The notes beneath the pieces were generated by a model. That model had not been told where the DNA came from, searched no databases, and saw only the letters and a list, made by a program, of their open reading frames with translations. The translations under genes and the position numbers were made by a program. Of a DNA stretch of 64,000 bases, positions 25,526 through 35,223 are shown in pieces (position 1 is the stretch's first letter; each line of letters opens with the position of its first letter). This DNA is from Microbacterium sp. ACRRU (GTDB lineage Bacteria > Actinomycetota > Actinomycetes > Actinomycetales > Microbacteriaceae). The DNA lies in NCBI RefSeq assembly GCF_022346945.1, contig NZ_JAKRNI010000002.1:186001-250000 (forward strand), given 5' to 3'.

Positions 25526-26977
25526 CTAGGGAGCGGTGGCGCCCGCGGCGAGATTGTCGTCGTAGTCGACGTCCTTCGTCTCGGGCGAGAGCACGAGCGC
25601 GATGAGGGTGAGCACACCCATCGCCGACAGGTACGCGCCCACGAGCCACGGGTTGCCGTCGCCCGCGGCCCACAGCGCCACCGCCACGATCGGGGCGAGC
25701 GCGGCACCCAGGATCGACGAGACGTTGTACGAGATCGCCGAGCCGGTGTAGCGGGTGTTCGTCGGGAACAGCTCGGGCAGCACCGCGCCCATCGGGCCGA
25801 ACGTGGAGCCCATGAGCAGGAACCCGAGGATGAGGAAGGCCTGCACGTACACGCGCGTCAGGGCGGGGTCGGCCTGCGGCAGCAGGAAGAACGCGAACGT
25901 CAGACCGAACACGATGATCGCGATCGTTACCCCGATGAGCAGGCGCTTGCGGCCGATCCGGTCGGCGATCGGACCCGACAGCATGGTGAAGATGCCGAAG
26001 AAGACCACACCGATGATCTGCATGATGACGAAATCGGTGTAGCCGAATCCGAGACCGGGAACGTACGTCGACGCGTCGAAGGCGGTTCCCGCCGTCTCCG
26101 CCGCGGCGGCCGCGCCCTCGAGCGTCGGCTTGGTGCCGTACGACAGCGTGAAGCTCGTCATGAGGTAGAAGAGCACGTAGGTCGCGAGCATGATGAACGT
26201 GCCGAGGATCAGCTGCACCCAGTTGCGGCGGATGACCTCGCCGAGCGGGAACTTCCGGATCACACCGCTCTTCTCGGCCTTCGCGAAGGAGTCGCTCTCG
26301 ACGAGCTTGAGGCGCACCCACAGCCCGACGATCACCATCACGGCCGAGAAAAGGAACGGGATGCGCCAGCCCCACTCGAGGAACTCCGCGGAGCGTTGCG
26401 CGGTGCCGTCGGGGTGGGGAAGCGCGAAGTTGATGGCGAGGAAGATGCCGTTGGCGATGATGAAGCCGATCGGTGCGCCCAGCTGCGGGAAGGTGCCGTA
26501 CCAGGCGCGCTTTCCCTTGGGGGCGTTCTCGGTGGCGACGAGCGCTGCTCCGGACCATTCGCCGCCGAGGGCGAAGCCCTGCGCGAGACGCATGATCAGA
26601 AGCAGGACGGCGGCCCACACGCCGATGTCGTTGTAGGTGGGCAGGCATCCGATGAGGAAGGTCGCGATCCCCATCGTCAGCAGGGATGCCACGAGGGTGG
26701 CCTTGCGGCCGAATCGGTCGCCGAAGTGGCCGAAGACGACGGCGCCGAGGGGGCGCGCGACCATGGCGGCACCGAAGACGCTGAACGACAGGAGGAGCGA
26801 GGTGGTCTCGTTGCCCGTCGGGAAGAAGAGGATCGGGAAGACGAGGACCGCCGCGGTGGCGTACGCGTAGAAGTCGTAGAACTCGATCGTGGTGCCGATG
26901 AGGCTCGCGGTGATGACGCGCGAGCGCGGATTGGCGGGGGCCGACGACGAGCGGACGGTGGGGGAGGGGGAAGTCAT
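25526..26977 (-). CDS. MHS-family MFS transporter
   Basis: A 483-residue major facilitator of the metabolite:H+ symporter subfamily. It has the start motif LIGTTIEFYDFYAY, the loop motif GHFGDRFGRKATL, GEWSGAALVATENAP and a second-half loop GPIADRIGRKRL. Twelve membrane segments are visible. The substrate is probably a small carboxylate but nothing nearby identifies it. It is a single-gene unit, bounded by a hairpin at its 3' side and by a 168-bp gap without recognisable features at its 5' side. Confidence 0.85.
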   Translation of the reverse strand: MTSPSPTVRSSSAPANPRSRVITASLIGTTIEFYDFYAYATAAVLVFPILFFPTGNETTSLLLSFSVFGAAMVARPLGAVVFGHFGDRFGRKATLVASLLTMGIATFLIGCLPTYNDIGVWAAVLLLIMRLAQGFALGGEWSGAALVATENAPKGKRAWYGTFPQLGAPIGFIIANGIFLAINFALPHPDGTAQRSAEFLEWGWRIPFLFSAVMVIVGLWVRLKLVESDSFAKAEKSGVIRKFPLGEVIRRNWVQLILGTFIMLATYVLFYLMTSFTLSYGTKPTLEGAAAAAETAGTAFDASTYVPGLGFGYTDFVIMQIIGVVFFGIFTMLSGPIADRIGRKRLLIGVTIAIIVFGLTFAFFLLPQADPALTRVYVQAFLILGFLLMGSTFGPMGAVLPELFPTNTRYTGSAISYNVSSILGAALAPIVAVALWAAGDGNPWLVGAYLSAMGVLTLIALVLSPETKDVDYDDNLAAGATAP

Positions 26978-27145
26978 GACTGCCTGACGAGAGATCGATT
27001 CATCGCGTCCGTCGTGGGGGCGCAGCGGTGGCGCGGGATCGGACAGGCGGGGTGCGCGGGTCCGGACGCGCGGCGGGGGTCACCGGGGAGGACCCGGGTG
27101 AGGGTCCAGACCCTCCAGTCTAGGCGCTGGACGCGGCGGACTCGA

Positions 27146-27499
27146 TCAGCGCCAGAGGACGGCGAGCGCAGCGTTCAGGAGCGTCAGCGGACCTACGAGC
27201 CAGAACAGCACGGGCGGCACCGCCCCGGTGCGCTTCTGGCGGGCCGAGCCGATGCCCAGCAGCGCGCCGATGATGATGAGAACGACGAGCTTCGTGCCGA
27301 TCTTGGCGTAGTTGAGGTCGTAATCGATCCCCCACGGGGCCGCAAGAGCGAGCCCGGAGACGAGGGCGATCACCATGCCGTAGCTCATCAGACGCGTCAC
27401 CTGGACGCGGCGGGCCACGGCCTCGACAACCCACGCGCCGAACAGGACGGCGAACCCGACGAGGTGGACCAGGACGACGACGTGACGCAGGATCTCCAT
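27146..27499 (-). CDS. Small four-helix membrane protein, function unknown
   Basis: A 117-residue protein made almost entirely of four hydrophobic segments (about residues 3-25, 37-55, 67-85 and 94-115) with positively charged loops (ARRVQVTR, SARQKRTG). I do not recognise a characterised family; similar small membrane proteins are common in Microbacteriaceae. It lies between the MHS transporter and the riboflavin operon, all on the minus strand. The 78-bp gap to ribH argues against being part of that operon. Confidence 0.7.
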   Translation of the reverse strand: MEILRHVVVLVHLVGFAVLFGAWVVEAVARRVQVTRLMSYGMVIALVSGLALAAPWGIDYDLNYAKIGTKLVVLIIIGALLGIGSARQKRTGAVPPVLFWLVGPLTLLNAALAVLWR

Positions 27500-27577
27500 G
27501 ATCGTCAGATTAGGGATGCCGCCCCGCCGGCGCCAGCAAGGCGCGCCTCACCGCGGTGGCGCGCCTCACCGGCGTCG

Positions 27578-28051
27578 TCACCCGCGCAGGTCGCGCAGGA
27601 CGAGAGCGGTACGGAGGGCGGCATCGGCCGCCTCGGCTCCCTTGTCTTCCTTGGATCCTTCGAGACCGGCGCGGTCCAGGCCCTGTTGCTCGTCGTCGAG
27701 GGTGAGAACGCCGAACCCCACGGGCTTCCCGGCATCGATCGCGACACGGGTGAGCCCGTCCGTCGCCGCCGAGGACACGTACTCGAAGTGCGGGGTACCG
27801 CCCCGGATGATGACGCCCAGAGCCACGACCGCGTCGGCCCCGCCCTCGAACGCCGCGACAGCGGCCACGGGCAGCTCGAACGAGCCCGGCACGCGCACTA
27901 CACGGTACGTCGCGCCCGTGGCATCCAGGACGCGCTTCGCCCCGGCGATCAGTCCGTCGGTGATGACCTCGTGCCAGGTGCCCGCGACGACGACGACGTT
28001 CAGTCCCGTCGCGTCGATGCCGCCGGCCTCGGGTGCTCCGCTTCCCGCCAT
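27578..28051 (-). CDS. ribH: 6,7-dimethyl-8-ribityllumazine synthase
   Basis: A 157-residue lumazine synthase that condenses the ribityl-pyrimidine and the butanone phosphate into the riboflavin precursor. Conserved pieces are VPGSFELPVA, GVIIRGGTPHFEYV with the catalytic histidine, and GVLTLDDEQQ. Its ATG overlaps the ribBA stop by one base (TGATG). It is the last gene of the ribD-E-BA-H operon controlled by the FMN riboswitch at 31065-31199. Confidence 0.96.
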   Translation of the reverse strand: MAGSGAPEAGGIDATGLNVVVVAGTWHEVITDGLIAGAKRVLDATGATYRVVRVPGSFELPVAAVAAFEGGADAVVALGVIIRGGTPHFEYVSSAATDGLTRVAIDAGKPVGFGVLTLDDEQQGLDRAGLEGSKEDKGAEAADAALRTALVLRDLRG

Positions 28052-29319
28052 CAGGAGAGTCCTTCCTTCATGTGCGCGAGCGCGTCGCGCAGTTCGTCCT
28101 CGTCGATGACGTGACCCATGCGGTCGCGCTTGGTCTCGAGGTACTGGTGGTTGTTGGGTCCGACGCCCACGAGCAGAGGAACCTGCTCGACGACGTCGAG
28201 GCCGAAGCCGCGCAACTGGGCGACCTTGTCGGTGTTGTTCGTCAGCAGGCGGACCTGCTCCACACCGAGGTCGGCGAGGATGCCGGCGGCGGCGGCGTAG
28301 TCGCGGGCGTCGGCGGGGAGTCCGAGAGCCAGGTTGGCGTCGACGGTGTCGAACCCGCGCTCCTGCAGGCTGTAGGCGCGGAGCTTGTTGATGAGGCCGA
28401 TGCCGCGACCCTCGTGGCCGCGCATGTAGATCACGATGCCCCCGTCGCGATCGATCGTGTCGAGCGCGGCATCCAGCTGAGGACCGCACTCGCACTTGAG
28501 CGAACCGAACGCCTCGCCCGTCAGGCACTCCGAGTGCACGCGCACGAGCGGGGCCTTCTCGGTCAGGTCGCCGGAGACCACGGCGATGTGGTCGGTACCG
28601 GTGATGCGATCCTTGTACGCCAGGAACCGGAAGGTCCCGTGCGAGGTGGGGACGTTGGCCTCGGCACGCAGGCTCACGCGGCGGCGGGGCGCCGACGTGC
28701 CCTGCAGGGGCTCGACCTCGTCGAGGTGGGCGATGAGCTGCTCGATCGTGATGACCGGCACGCCGTCGCGCTCGCCGAGCTCGATCAGGCCGGGCAGGCG
28801 CATCATGCTCCCGTCCTCGGCCACCACCTCGGCGATCGCGCCGACCGGCTCGAGTCCGGCCAGACGCATGAGGTCGACCGCAGCCTCGGTGTGTCCGGCG
28901 CGCTCGCGCACGCCGCCGTCGACCGCGCGCAAGGGCAGCACGTGCCCGGGGCGGATGAGGCTCGCGGGCACCGCATCGGGGTCGGCGAGGACGTTCAGCG
29001 TGCGCGCGCGGTCGGCGGCGCTGATCCCGGTGCCGACGCCCTCCGCGGCGTCGACGCTGACCGTGTAGGCGGTACCGCGGGCGTCCTGGTTGACCTCGAC
29101 CATCGGCGGCAGATCGAGGCGGTCGGCCCAGTCGGCCGGCATCGGGGCGCAGACGTAGCCGCTGGACCACCGGACGGTCCAGGCCAGCCACTCGGGGGTG
29201 GCCAGCTGCGCGGAGATGACGACATCGCCTTCGTTCTCGCGATTCTCATCGTCGGCGACGAGGATGGGTCGGCCGGCGCGCAGGGCCTCGAGGGCCTCGG
29301 GGATGGTGGACAGGCTCAT
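28051..29319 (-). CDS. ribBA: Bifunctional 3,4-dihydroxy-2-butanone-4-phosphate synthase / GTP cyclohydrolase II
   Basis: A 422-residue fusion. The N-terminal RibB half (about 1-205) has DDENRENEGDVV with the metal-binding glutamates and RPGHVLPLRA. The C-terminal RibA half (about 215-422) has the zinc site SECLTGEAFGSLKCECG and the substrate loop MRGHEGRGIGL. It supplies both starting compounds of riboflavin synthesis. The start codon overlaps the ribE stop as ATGA. Confidence 0.96.
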   Translation of the reverse strand: MSLSTIPEALEALRAGRPILVADDENRENEGDVVISAQLATPEWLAWTVRWSSGYVCAPMPADWADRLDLPPMVEVNQDARGTAYTVSVDAAEGVGTGISAADRARTLNVLADPDAVPASLIRPGHVLPLRAVDGGVRERAGHTEAAVDLMRLAGLEPVGAIAEVVAEDGSMMRLPGLIELGERDGVPVITIEQLIAHLDEVEPLQGTSAPRRRVSLRAEANVPTSHGTFRFLAYKDRITGTDHIAVVSGDLTEKAPLVRVHSECLTGEAFGSLKCECGPQLDAALDTIDRDGGIVIYMRGHEGRGIGLINKLRAYSLQERGFDTVDANLALGLPADARDYAAAAGILADLGVEQVRLLTNNTDKVAQLRGFGLDVVEQVPLLVGVGPNNHQYLETKRDRMGHVIDEDELRDALAHMKEGLS

Positions 29320-29972
29320 GCGGAGCCCCTCTCGGTCGATGCGGCGGGCGCCGCGGGGTTCTCGGTGCTGCGGAAGGCCAGCAGGCGCTGCACGTGCCGG
29401 GCCAGGATGTCGGTTTCGAGGTTCACGGGGGTGCCCGCCTCGGCGCGGCCGAGGGTCGTGGCCTCGAGGGTCTCGGGGATGAGCGACACCTCGAGCCACG
29501 GCTCGGGGACGGCGGCGTCGCTCACGGCGCTCACGGTGAGCGAGACGCCGTCGATCGCGATGGACCCCTTGTCGACCACGAGCGGGGCGAGGGCGGCGGG
29601 GATGCCGACGCGCACGACGCTCCATTGCGCGCCGGGACGCACCTCGCGCACGACGCCGGTGCCGTCGATGTGGCCCTGCACGATGTGTCCGCCCAGGCGA
29701 CCGTGCGCCGCGGTGGCCCGCTCGAGGTTGACGGGGCGACCGGCTGCGACGTCGGCGAGCGTGGACATGTCGAGCGTCTGCTTCATGACGTCGGCGGTGA
29801 ACCAGTCGGGGCCCCGCTCCACGACCGTGAGGCACACGCCGCTGACCGAGATCGAGTCGCCGTGGCCGGCATCCGACACCGACAGCGGCGCCTTCACGGT
29901 CACGCGCACGCCGTCTCCGGACGGCTCGACGGCGGTGATCTCGCCGATCTCTTCGACGATTCCGGTGAACAT
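29316..29972 (-). CDS. ribE: Riboflavin synthase alpha subunit
   Basis: A 218-residue enzyme that dismutates two lumazine molecules to riboflavin. It shows the duplicated lumazine-binding domain, starting with the invariant MFTGIVEE; the first half has SGVCLTVV and the second has IDGVSLTV, with GHIVQGHIDG linking them. The ATG overlaps the ribD stop by one base. Confidence 0.95.
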   Translation of the reverse strand: MFTGIVEEIGEITAVEPSGDGVRVTVKAPLSVSDAGHGDSISVSGVCLTVVERGPDWFTADVMKQTLDMSTLADVAAGRPVNLERATAAHGRLGGHIVQGHIDGTGVVREVRPGAQWSVVRVGIPAALAPLVVDKGSIAIDGVSLTVSAVSDAAVPEPWLEVSLIPETLEATTLGRAEAGTPVNLETDILARHVQRLLAFRSTENPAAPAASTERGSA

Positions 29973-31003
29973 CAGGATTCTCCCTGGGTGTCGTGGACAG
30001 GACGGGCGACGACGCGGATGTCGTCGCCGAGGACGTCGATGGAGGCCACCTCGAGCCGCCGTGCCGCGGTGATGCTCGGCACGCCGAGCTCGCCGAGCGC
30101 GAGACGCGAACCGCCGAGGAGGACGGGGGCGACGTACACGAGCACTTCGTCCGCAAGTCCCTCGCGCAGGAGCGCGCTCTCGAGGGTGGGGCCGCCCTCG
30201 ACGAAGACGGACTGGATGCCGCGGGTGCCGAGGTCGTCGAGCACCGCCGCGAGATCGTGGGTGACGAAGAACAGCGGGGTCTTCGGGTGGCGGCGGACGG
30301 CGGCATCCTCGGGAATCCCGGTCTCACCCACGATGACGGGCACGGGCTGCTGCTCGAGGAGGGTGCCGTCGGCGTCGCGGGCGGTGAGGGCGGGATCATC
30401 GGCGAGAACGGTGCCGGTGCCCGCCAGGATCGCGTCGGCCGCGGCGCGGCGGACGTGCACGTCACGACGCGCTGCGGAACCGGTGATCCACTGGCTGGTC
30501 CCGTCGGCGGCGGCCGCGCGGCCGTCGAGGCTCTGCGCCCACTTGACCGTCACCCGCGGGCGACCGGTGCGCTGCAGGTGGACCCAGTCGCGGATGAGCT
30601 CCTCGGCGCTCTCGCGCTCGAGGCCCGCCTCCACGTCGACACCACCTGCCCGCAGACGGGAGGCACCGCCCGCGGCGGCATCCGTCGGGTCATCGAGGGC
30701 GTAGACGACGCGGGCGACCCCGGCTTCGAGCAGCGCCACCGCGCAGGGCCCCGTGCGCCCCGTGTGATTGCACGGTTCGAGCGTGACGACGGCCGTCGTT
30801 CCGCGGGCCTCGCCGGGGCGCAGCTGCGACAGTGCGTCGACTTCGGCGTGCGGCGTGCCCGCGCCCCGGTGGAACCCTTCGGCGAGCACGACCCCCGAGG
30901 GGGAGAGGATCACGGCGCCGACCTGCGGGTTGAGCCCGCGGGGACCGTTCCGCGCAAGACGCAGCGCACGGCGCATCGCGTCTGTCTCGGCGGCGGATGC
31001 CAT
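29972..31003 (-). CDS. ribD: Bifunctional riboflavin deaminase/reductase
   Basis: A 343-residue protein with an N-terminal cytidine-deaminase-fold domain (zinc motif TPHAEVDAL and EPCNHTGRTGPC) and a C-terminal reductase domain (VTVKWAQSLDGRAA, FVEGGPTLESALL). It performs the second and third steps of the pyrimidine branch of riboflavin synthesis. It is the first gene of the operon, about 60 bases downstream of the FMN riboswitch, with GGAAGGACAGGGAA before the ATG. Confidence 0.95.
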   Translation of the reverse strand: MASAAETDAMRRALRLARNGPRGLNPQVGAVILSPSGVVLAEGFHRGAGTPHAEVDALSQLRPGEARGTTAVVTLEPCNHTGRTGPCAVALLEAGVARVVYALDDPTDAAAGGASRLRAGGVDVEAGLERESAEELIRDWVHLQRTGRPRVTVKWAQSLDGRAAAADGTSQWITGSAARRDVHVRRAAADAILAGTGTVLADDPALTARDADGTLLEQQPVPVIVGETGIPEDAAVRRHPKTPLFFVTHDLAAVLDDLGTRGIQSVFVEGGPTLESALLREGLADEVLVYVAPVLLGGSRLALGELGVPSITAARRLEVASIDVLGDDIRVVARPVHDTQGES

Positions 31004-31064
31004 TTCCCTGTCCTTCCCGTCGTGCGCGGGGAAGAGGGCAGGGCGGCGCGGCGCGCCGACCGTG

Positions 31065-31199
31065 CTGCCTCCTATCCGGACTAGAGGAGATCGCTCGCCT
31101 CATCACCGTCGGTTCCGGAATTCCACCGGATCGGCCCCACCGCCGGAGCGGAAGGGTTCGCGGACTGTCACCGCCGGTTCGGATTCTCACCGACCCCGG
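31065..31199 (-). promoter_or_regulatory. FMN riboswitch (RFN element)
   Basis: Read on the minus strand, the leader contains the conserved RFN blocks in order: GGGTCGGTGAGAATCCGAAC, CCGGCGGTGACAGTCCGCGA, GGTGGAATTCCGGAACCG, ACGGTGA and AGTCCGGATAGGAGGCAG. It lies immediately upstream of ribD and would turn down ribD-E-BA-H when FMN is plentiful. No clear terminator follows, so control of translation or Rho-dependent termination is likely. Confidence 0.95.
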
Positions 31200-31276
31200 A
31201 GCACGTGTTGCTTGGTCGAAGTCTAATCAACACCGCCGACACGGATTCATTCCCGCCGACTCGGAGCGAAACCGTG

Positions 31277-32140
31277 CTACTTGAGCAGGCGCGACAGGCG
31301 TCTGTCGGCGAGGACCTTGCCGCCCGTCTGACACGTGGGGCAGTACTCGAGGGAGTTGTCGGCGAAGAAGACGCTGCGCACCTCGCCGCCGCACACCGGG
31401 CACGCTTCGCCGCGTCGGCCGTGCACGCGCATGCCCCGCCGCTTGGCATCCTTCAAATCCGCCGGCGGCTTGCCCCGGGCGGTCTCGATCGCCTCGGTCA
31501 GCGTCGAGATCATCGCCGCGTACAGCGTGTCAATCTCGGCATCGGACAGGTTCGCGGCGAGGGCGTACGGCGACATCTTCGCGGCGTGGAGGATCTCGTC
31601 GGAGTACGCGTTGCCGACACCGGCGATGATGGATTGGTCGCGCAGCACGCCCTTGATCAGCGTGCGGCGTGCGGCCAACAGCGCGGCGAACGCGTCGCGG
31701 TCCAGGGCGCCGTCGAGCGGGTCGGGACCGAGGCGCGCGATCCCCGGCACGTCGGCGGGCGACCGCACGGCGTACACCGCGAGCGACTTCTTGGTCCCCG
31801 CTTCGGTGAGGTCAAACCCGGACCCGTCGTCGAAGCCGACGCGCAGCGCGATCGGCGTCTTGCCCGGCTTGATGAGCGTCGACGGCAGCGCGTCGTACCA
31901 CCGCAGCCATCCGGCCTTCGCGAGGTGGAACACCACGTGCATGCCGGCGTCGGTGGCGAGATCGAGGAACTTCCCGTGACGATCCACCGCCGTCACCTTC
32001 GTGCCCACGACCGCGCTGATCGGTGGGTCGTAGGTCTTGAGGGCGTTGATGGCCGAGACCGTGGCCTTCGTGAACGTCAACCCCACGACGCGTCCGCGCA
32101 GGAACTCGACGAGTCCTTCGACCTCGGGCATCTCCGGCAT
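31277..32140 (-). CDS. Fpg/Nei-family DNA glycosylase
   Basis: A 287-residue base-excision repair glycosylase/AP lyase. It starts MPEMPEVEGL, with the catalytic Pro2 and Glu3. It also has the conserved lysine in DRHGKFLDL, the helix-two-turn-helix segment IIAGVGNAYSDEILHAA and a C-terminal zinc finger (CPVCGG and CPTC). The signature differs slightly from standard MutM (MPELPEVE), so whether it prefers 8-oxoguanine or oxidised pyrimidines cannot be told. It lies upstream of the riboswitch, same strand, as a separate unit. Confidence 0.9.
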   Translation of the reverse strand: MPEMPEVEGLVEFLRGRVVGLTFTKATVSAINALKTYDPPISAVVGTKVTAVDRHGKFLDLATDAGMHVVFHLAKAGWLRWYDALPSTLIKPGKTPIALRVGFDDGSGFDLTEAGTKKSLAVYAVRSPADVPGIARLGPDPLDGALDRDAFAALLAARRTLIKGVLRDQSIIAGVGNAYSDEILHAAKMSPYALAANLSDAEIDTLYAAMISTLTEAIETARGKPPADLKDAKRRGMRVHGRRGEACPVCGGEVRSVFFADNSLEYCPTCQTGGKVLADRRLSRLLK

Positions 32141-32201
32141 GGACCCATCGTGGCATCCACCGCCGACATCCGACAGGCCCGTGCCGCGCCTGTCTGCGCC
32201 G

Positions 32202-32273
32202 GCACGACTCCGGCGGGGGTGGGTTAGCCGGGAGATGGATGCCGGGCGTGGGCGGGTTCTGCCGGAGTTGTGC
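32202..32273. repeat. Family C repeat words C0/C1 (GCCGGAGTTGTGC)
   Basis: GCACGACTCCGGC (32202-32214) and GCCGGAGTTGTGC (32261-32273) form an inverted pair, with one mismatch and a 46-base spacer. They lie in the gap between the GNAT and glycosylase genes. Other copies are at 32863, 33932, 34000 and 34059, on both sides of the AbiEi-like gene. Confidence 0.65.
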
Positions 32274-32278
32274 GGCGG

Positions 32279-32842
32279 TCAGCCCAGGGGGAGCGGCCAC
32301 TCCTGCGGTGTCCGGTCGTCCTGACGGAGCAGGCCGCCGATCCACAGGTCGGCGCGGCCGAGGCTGTTGAGGTGGGCTTGCCGCAGCAGCCCCTCGTACC
32401 GGAACCCGAGTCGCCGAGCGATCCGGGCGGAACCGATGTTGCCGACCACCGCGCGCCATTCGACACGCTCGACGGCGGGCCGGTCGTCCGCGAAGGCCCA
32501 GTCGATCACGGCGGTCGCCGCCTCGACGGCGATGTTCTGCCGACGCGCGTCGCGCGCGATCCAGTAGCCGACCTCGGGCGCACCGGTGTCGATCTTGGCC
32601 AGCCCGATCATCCCGGCGAGTCGACCGTCGTAACGGATTGCCCAGGTCGGCTGTGTGCCGTCCGCCCACCACGCGGCGGTCAGCTCGATGAAGTGCTCGG
32701 CGTCCTCGCGGAGGTACGGAGACGGCACCGTGGTGTACCGCTGGATCTCGGCATCCTGACATGCCGCGTGGATCGCCGCGACATCGGCCGTCGTCGGGGC
32801 CGAGAGTTCCAGCCGGGCCGTCTGCAGGTGGTCGGGTTCCAT
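32279..32842 (-). CDS. GNAT-family N-acetyltransferase (RimJ/RimL type)
   Basis: A 187-residue acetyltransferase with the RimL-like pattern: ARLELSAPTTADVAAIHAAC at the start, EVGYWIARDARRQNIAVEAA (acetyl-CoA pyrophosphate loop, here with RRQNIA) and NIGSARIARRLGFRYEGLLR near the end. Such proteins acetylate protein N-termini or small amines; the substrate is unknown. It is a single gene flanked on both sides by family C repeat words. Confidence 0.85.
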   Translation of the reverse strand: MEPDHLQTARLELSAPTTADVAAIHAACQDAEIQRYTTVPSPYLREDAEHFIELTAAWWADGTQPTWAIRYDGRLAGMIGLAKIDTGAPEVGYWIARDARRQNIAVEAATAVIDWAFADDRPAVERVEWRAVVGNIGSARIARRLGFRYEGLLRQAHLNSLGRADLWIGGLLRQDDRTPQEWPLPLG

Positions 32843-32862
32843 CCGGCCACGCTACCGACCGA

Positions 32863-32875
32863 GCGCAACTCCTGC
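32863..32875 (-). repeat. Family C repeat word C2
   Basis: GCGCAACTCCTGC, the reverse of GCAGGAGTTGCGC, lies 21 bp upstream of the GNAT gene and 160 bp upstream of the divergent AbiEi-like nuclease gene. The remaining intergenic bases up to 33035 show only a GGTGAGGAG ribosome-binding site. Confidence 0.6.
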
Positions 32876-33035
32876 GATCCGTCGGTGTGCGGCAGGGGGA
32901 TGCCATGGCGGTGACGTTCCGCCGGAGTCATGTCGCGTCGCAAGGCTCCTCCCCAGCGGGCAGATCGCGGCATCCCTCCCCGGGAGCGTCTCCGACGGTG
33001 ATCGAGTGCCCGCGTCGGCGTGCACGGTGAGGAGC

Positions 33036-33911
33036 ATGACGAGCCCTGCATTCCGCACCTACCGTGAGCTCCGCGAGGAGGGCTGGACGCGCCACCGCAT
33101 CGACCGCGCTGTGCGAAGCGGCTCCTTGGTTCGTCTCCGGCGCGGGAGGTACGTCGACGCCACCACCGACGCCACGGTGCAGGATGCCGGCAGTCTGGGC
33201 GGGCGTCTGGATTGTGTGTCCCTGCTGTCCCTTCTCGGCGTCTTCGTTCTGCATTCCGAGCACCTGCACGTGCAGTTCGATCGCGAAGCGAGCAGACTGC
33301 CCGACCGGCCTCCCTCGGTCGTTCCTCACTGGCGTTCGAGTGTGTCCGGCCCCGGCGACCTCCACGCGGATCTCATCGAAGCGCTGGCGCAAGCGGTGGT
33401 GTGCCAGGGGCCTCGCGCGGGAATCGCTTCGGTGGACAGTGCGCTGTGCCTACGGCTCATTTCCGACGGAGAGGTGGATGCCATCTTCGACAGGCTGCCG
33501 CGCCGCTACCGCCGCCTTCGGTGTCTCGTGGACGGGTCGGCCGAGTCCGGGCCGGAGACGTTCGTCCGACTCATGCTGCGCGCTCTCGGCGCGCGATACG
33601 AGACACAGGTGCGTATCCGCGGGGTCGGCCGGGTCGACTTCCTCGTCGACGGGTGGCTCATCGTCGAGTGTGACAGTCGCGCACATCACTCGTCCTGGGA
33701 GGCGCAGCTGAGTGACCGACGCCGCGACCGAGCGGCAGCGGCTCAGGGGTACCTCACCGTGCGCCTTGTCGCCGAAGAAATTCTCTACAGCCCGGACGTG
33801 GTGCGTGGCGCGCTCGCCGGGGTGATCAAGGGGCCGCGTCGGCGCCGCCAAGGTTCATTGCCGCTCGTCGACGCGCACAAGTCCTGTGCGATCGCCCGCC
33901 CTGCCCGCTGA
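33036..33911 (+). CDS. AbiEi-like winged-helix protein fused to a DUF559/Vsr-type PD-(D/E)XK nuclease domain
   Basis: A 291-residue protein. Residues about 5-45 form an AbiEi-type winged helix (REEGWTRHRIDRAVRSGSLV then RLRRGRYV), as in antitoxins of type IV toxin-antitoxin systems. Residues about 170-255 match the DUF559/Vsr-like nuclease fold, with acidic candidates Glu174 (GPETF), Asp201 (GRVDFLVD) and Glu211 (LIVECDS). There is no AbiEii toxin partner next to it, so it is a solitary protein of unknown function. ATG at 33036 is chosen over an upstream start because GAGGAG precedes it. It is surrounded by family C repeats. A related but distinct gene is at 59998-60951. Confidence 0.72.
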   Translation: MTSPAFRTYRELREEGWTRHRIDRAVRSGSLVRLRRGRYVDATTDATVQDAGSLGGRLDCVSLLSLLGVFVLHSEHLHVQFDREASRLPDRPPSVVPHWRSSVSGPGDLHADLIEALAQAVVCQGPRAGIASVDSALCLRLISDGEVDAIFDRLPRRYRRLRCLVDGSAESGPETFVRLMLRALGARYETQVRIRGVGRVDFLVDGWLIVECDSRAHHSSWEAQLSDRRRDRAAAAQGYLTVRLVAEEILYSPDVVRGALAGVIKGPRRRRQGSLPLVDAHKSCAIARPAR

Positions 33912-33931
33912 GACGGGTCAGGCGGGTCTGG

Positions 33932-34071
33932 GCAGGAGTTGTGCGGGCAGCCCTCGTGTGGATGCCGGCACGTCGGGCGGCGGGCGCCAGGCGACCCCTG
34001 CGCAACTCCGGCAATCGTCGCCCCACCGGGCGGGCTGCCCGCGCCTACGCGGGAAACTGCAGGAGTTGTGC
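33932..34071. repeat. Family C repeat cluster C3-C5
   Basis: GCAGGAGTTGTGC (33932-33944), GCGCAACTCCGGC (34000-34012) and GCAGGAGTTGTGC (34059-34071) alternate in orientation, with centres 68 and 59 bp apart. Neighbouring copies can therefore pair into hairpins. The cluster starts 21 bases after the AbiEi-like gene. Confidence 0.7.
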
Positions 34072-34073
34072 CC

Positions 34074-34163
34074 GGCGCGTGGCGCGGGGCGCGTGGCACC
34101 CGCTGCGCGTGGCACCCGGGGCGCGTGGCACCCGCTGCGCGTGGTGCCGGGGCGCGTGGCGGC
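34074..34163. repeat. Short tandem repeat of about 16 bp (GCGCGTGGCACCCG)
   Basis: About six imperfect copies of a 15-16 bp unit (GCGCGTGGCACCCGCT and variants GCGCGTGGCACCCGGG, GCGCGTGGTGCCGGG) follow the family C cluster directly and end at the trpS stop. No gene is visible here. Confidence 0.75.
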
Positions 34164-34172
34164 CGCGCCGAC

Positions 34173-35186
<1,014 letters not shown>

Positions 35187-35223
35187 CTAGGCCGCTGTCA
35201 GGATCTCGACCGCGCGTCCGGCT

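Noticed and set aside
25475..28114. Long plus-strand open frame opposite the MHS transporter and ribH
   Set aside because: Composition is Asp/Glu/Arg/His-rich shadow coding with no family similarity, and the minus-strand genes explain the region.
33036..33911. Complete type IV toxin-antitoxin (AbiEi/AbiEii) system
   Set aside because: No nucleotidyltransferase (AbiEii) gene adjoins either AbiEi-like gene in the window, so only solitary proteins can be claimed.
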